Of a DNA stretch of 5,121 nt, positions 5,007-5,121 are shown in pieces; positions within the stretch are counted from its first letter, which is position 1; each line of letters begins with the position of its first letter. The position numbers were made by a program, and so were the translations under genes. The notes under the pieces are model-generated. The model had not been told where the DNA came from, searched no databases, and worked only from the letters and a program-made list of their open reading frames with translations. The stretch comes from Spirochaetia bacterium (GTDB taxonomy: Bacteria; Spirochaetota; Spirochaetia; Treponematales; Breznakiellaceae). Where the stretch lies: NCBI GenBank assembly GCA_026002305.1, contig BOBI01000112.1, positions 1 through 5,121 of the forward strand, in the 5' to 3' direction.

Positions 5007-5121
5007 ATCAACAAAAAATTCGGCATCGGAGGGCGTGGTAACCCAATCATCAAAAGTCAGACGGACGGTGGTACCCACAGGGTAAGCCGGTGTTGATATT
5101 GTTAAATCAACTTGGGGTGTC
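5007..5121. repeat. Right arm of the 115-bp inverted repeat; probable fold-back junction at 5006/5007
   Basis: Exact reverse complement of 4162-4276. The bases just before it, CGGGT at 5002-5006, could anneal to GCCCG at 4277-4281 with four Watson-Crick pairs and a terminal T-G wobble. Extension from there would copy 4276 back to 4162. This is the signature of template-switch or fold-back synthesis. The sequence after 5006 should not be treated as genuine downstream DNA until confirmed. It holds no gene of its own on the + strand. Confidence 0.9.

Noticed and set aside
4683..5078. Minus-strand frame starting with vWA-gene sequence (GTTVRLTFDDW), suggesting a convergent second copy
   Set aside because: Its first part is the exact inverted repeat and the rest is antisense of the vWA gene tail. 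Homology to the gene ends exactly at the junction, so it is not an independent paralogue.
4689..5096. Overlapping plus-strand frame reaching 5096
   Set aside because: It is not a separate gene. Only its stretch from the C7 run to 5006 is meaningful, as the frameshifted continuation of the vWA gene, and beyond 5006 it reads antisense sequence.

Overview
This window most likely comes from a host-associated spirochaete of the Treponema group (termite-gut or rumen type). That is an inference from protein style, not from a marker gene. The base composition is moderate, both genes encode exported proteins, and the first combines an Ig-like repeat, a DUF1566/Lcl_C-type domain, a proline/threonine/serine linker and a DUF6273-like C-terminus, an architecture I associate with Treponema lipoproteins.

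Layout: bases 1-109 hold a probable terminator of an upstream unit, a candidate promoter and a good ribosome binding site. Bases 110-2221 encode a 703-residue multidomain surface lipoprotein, closed by a strong intrinsic terminator at 2254-2284. Bases 2285-3000 have no convincing gene. They hold four related short repeats, two in each orientation, together with a 17-bp perfect inverted repeat, and resemble a small non-coding mobile or REP/MITE-like element. Bases 3014-4972 encode a secreted protein with an fn3-like N-terminus, von Willebrand factor A (vWA) sequence and a Tyr/Pro/Gln-rich repeat tail.

The two genes are on the same strand but are separated by a terminator and about 790 bases, so they are probably independent units. 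Both products are predicted to leave the cytoplasm, one lipid-anchored and one released or periplasmic. Their domains suggest binding or adhesion, but no substrate can be read from the sequence.

Three points deserve attention. (1) The last 115 bases are an exact reverse complement of 4162-4276 inside the second gene, and the junction looks like fold-back priming, so the sequence after 5006 may not be genuine flanking DNA. (2) The second gene ends just after a run of seven C, and one C fewer restores a proline-rich reading frame that stays open, so the annotated C-terminus is doubtful. (3) The vWA motifs of the second protein appear in permuted order. In addition, the lipoprotein carries two segments resembling the variable regions of diversity-generating retroelement (DGR) target proteins, although no reverse transcriptase or template repeat lies in the window.
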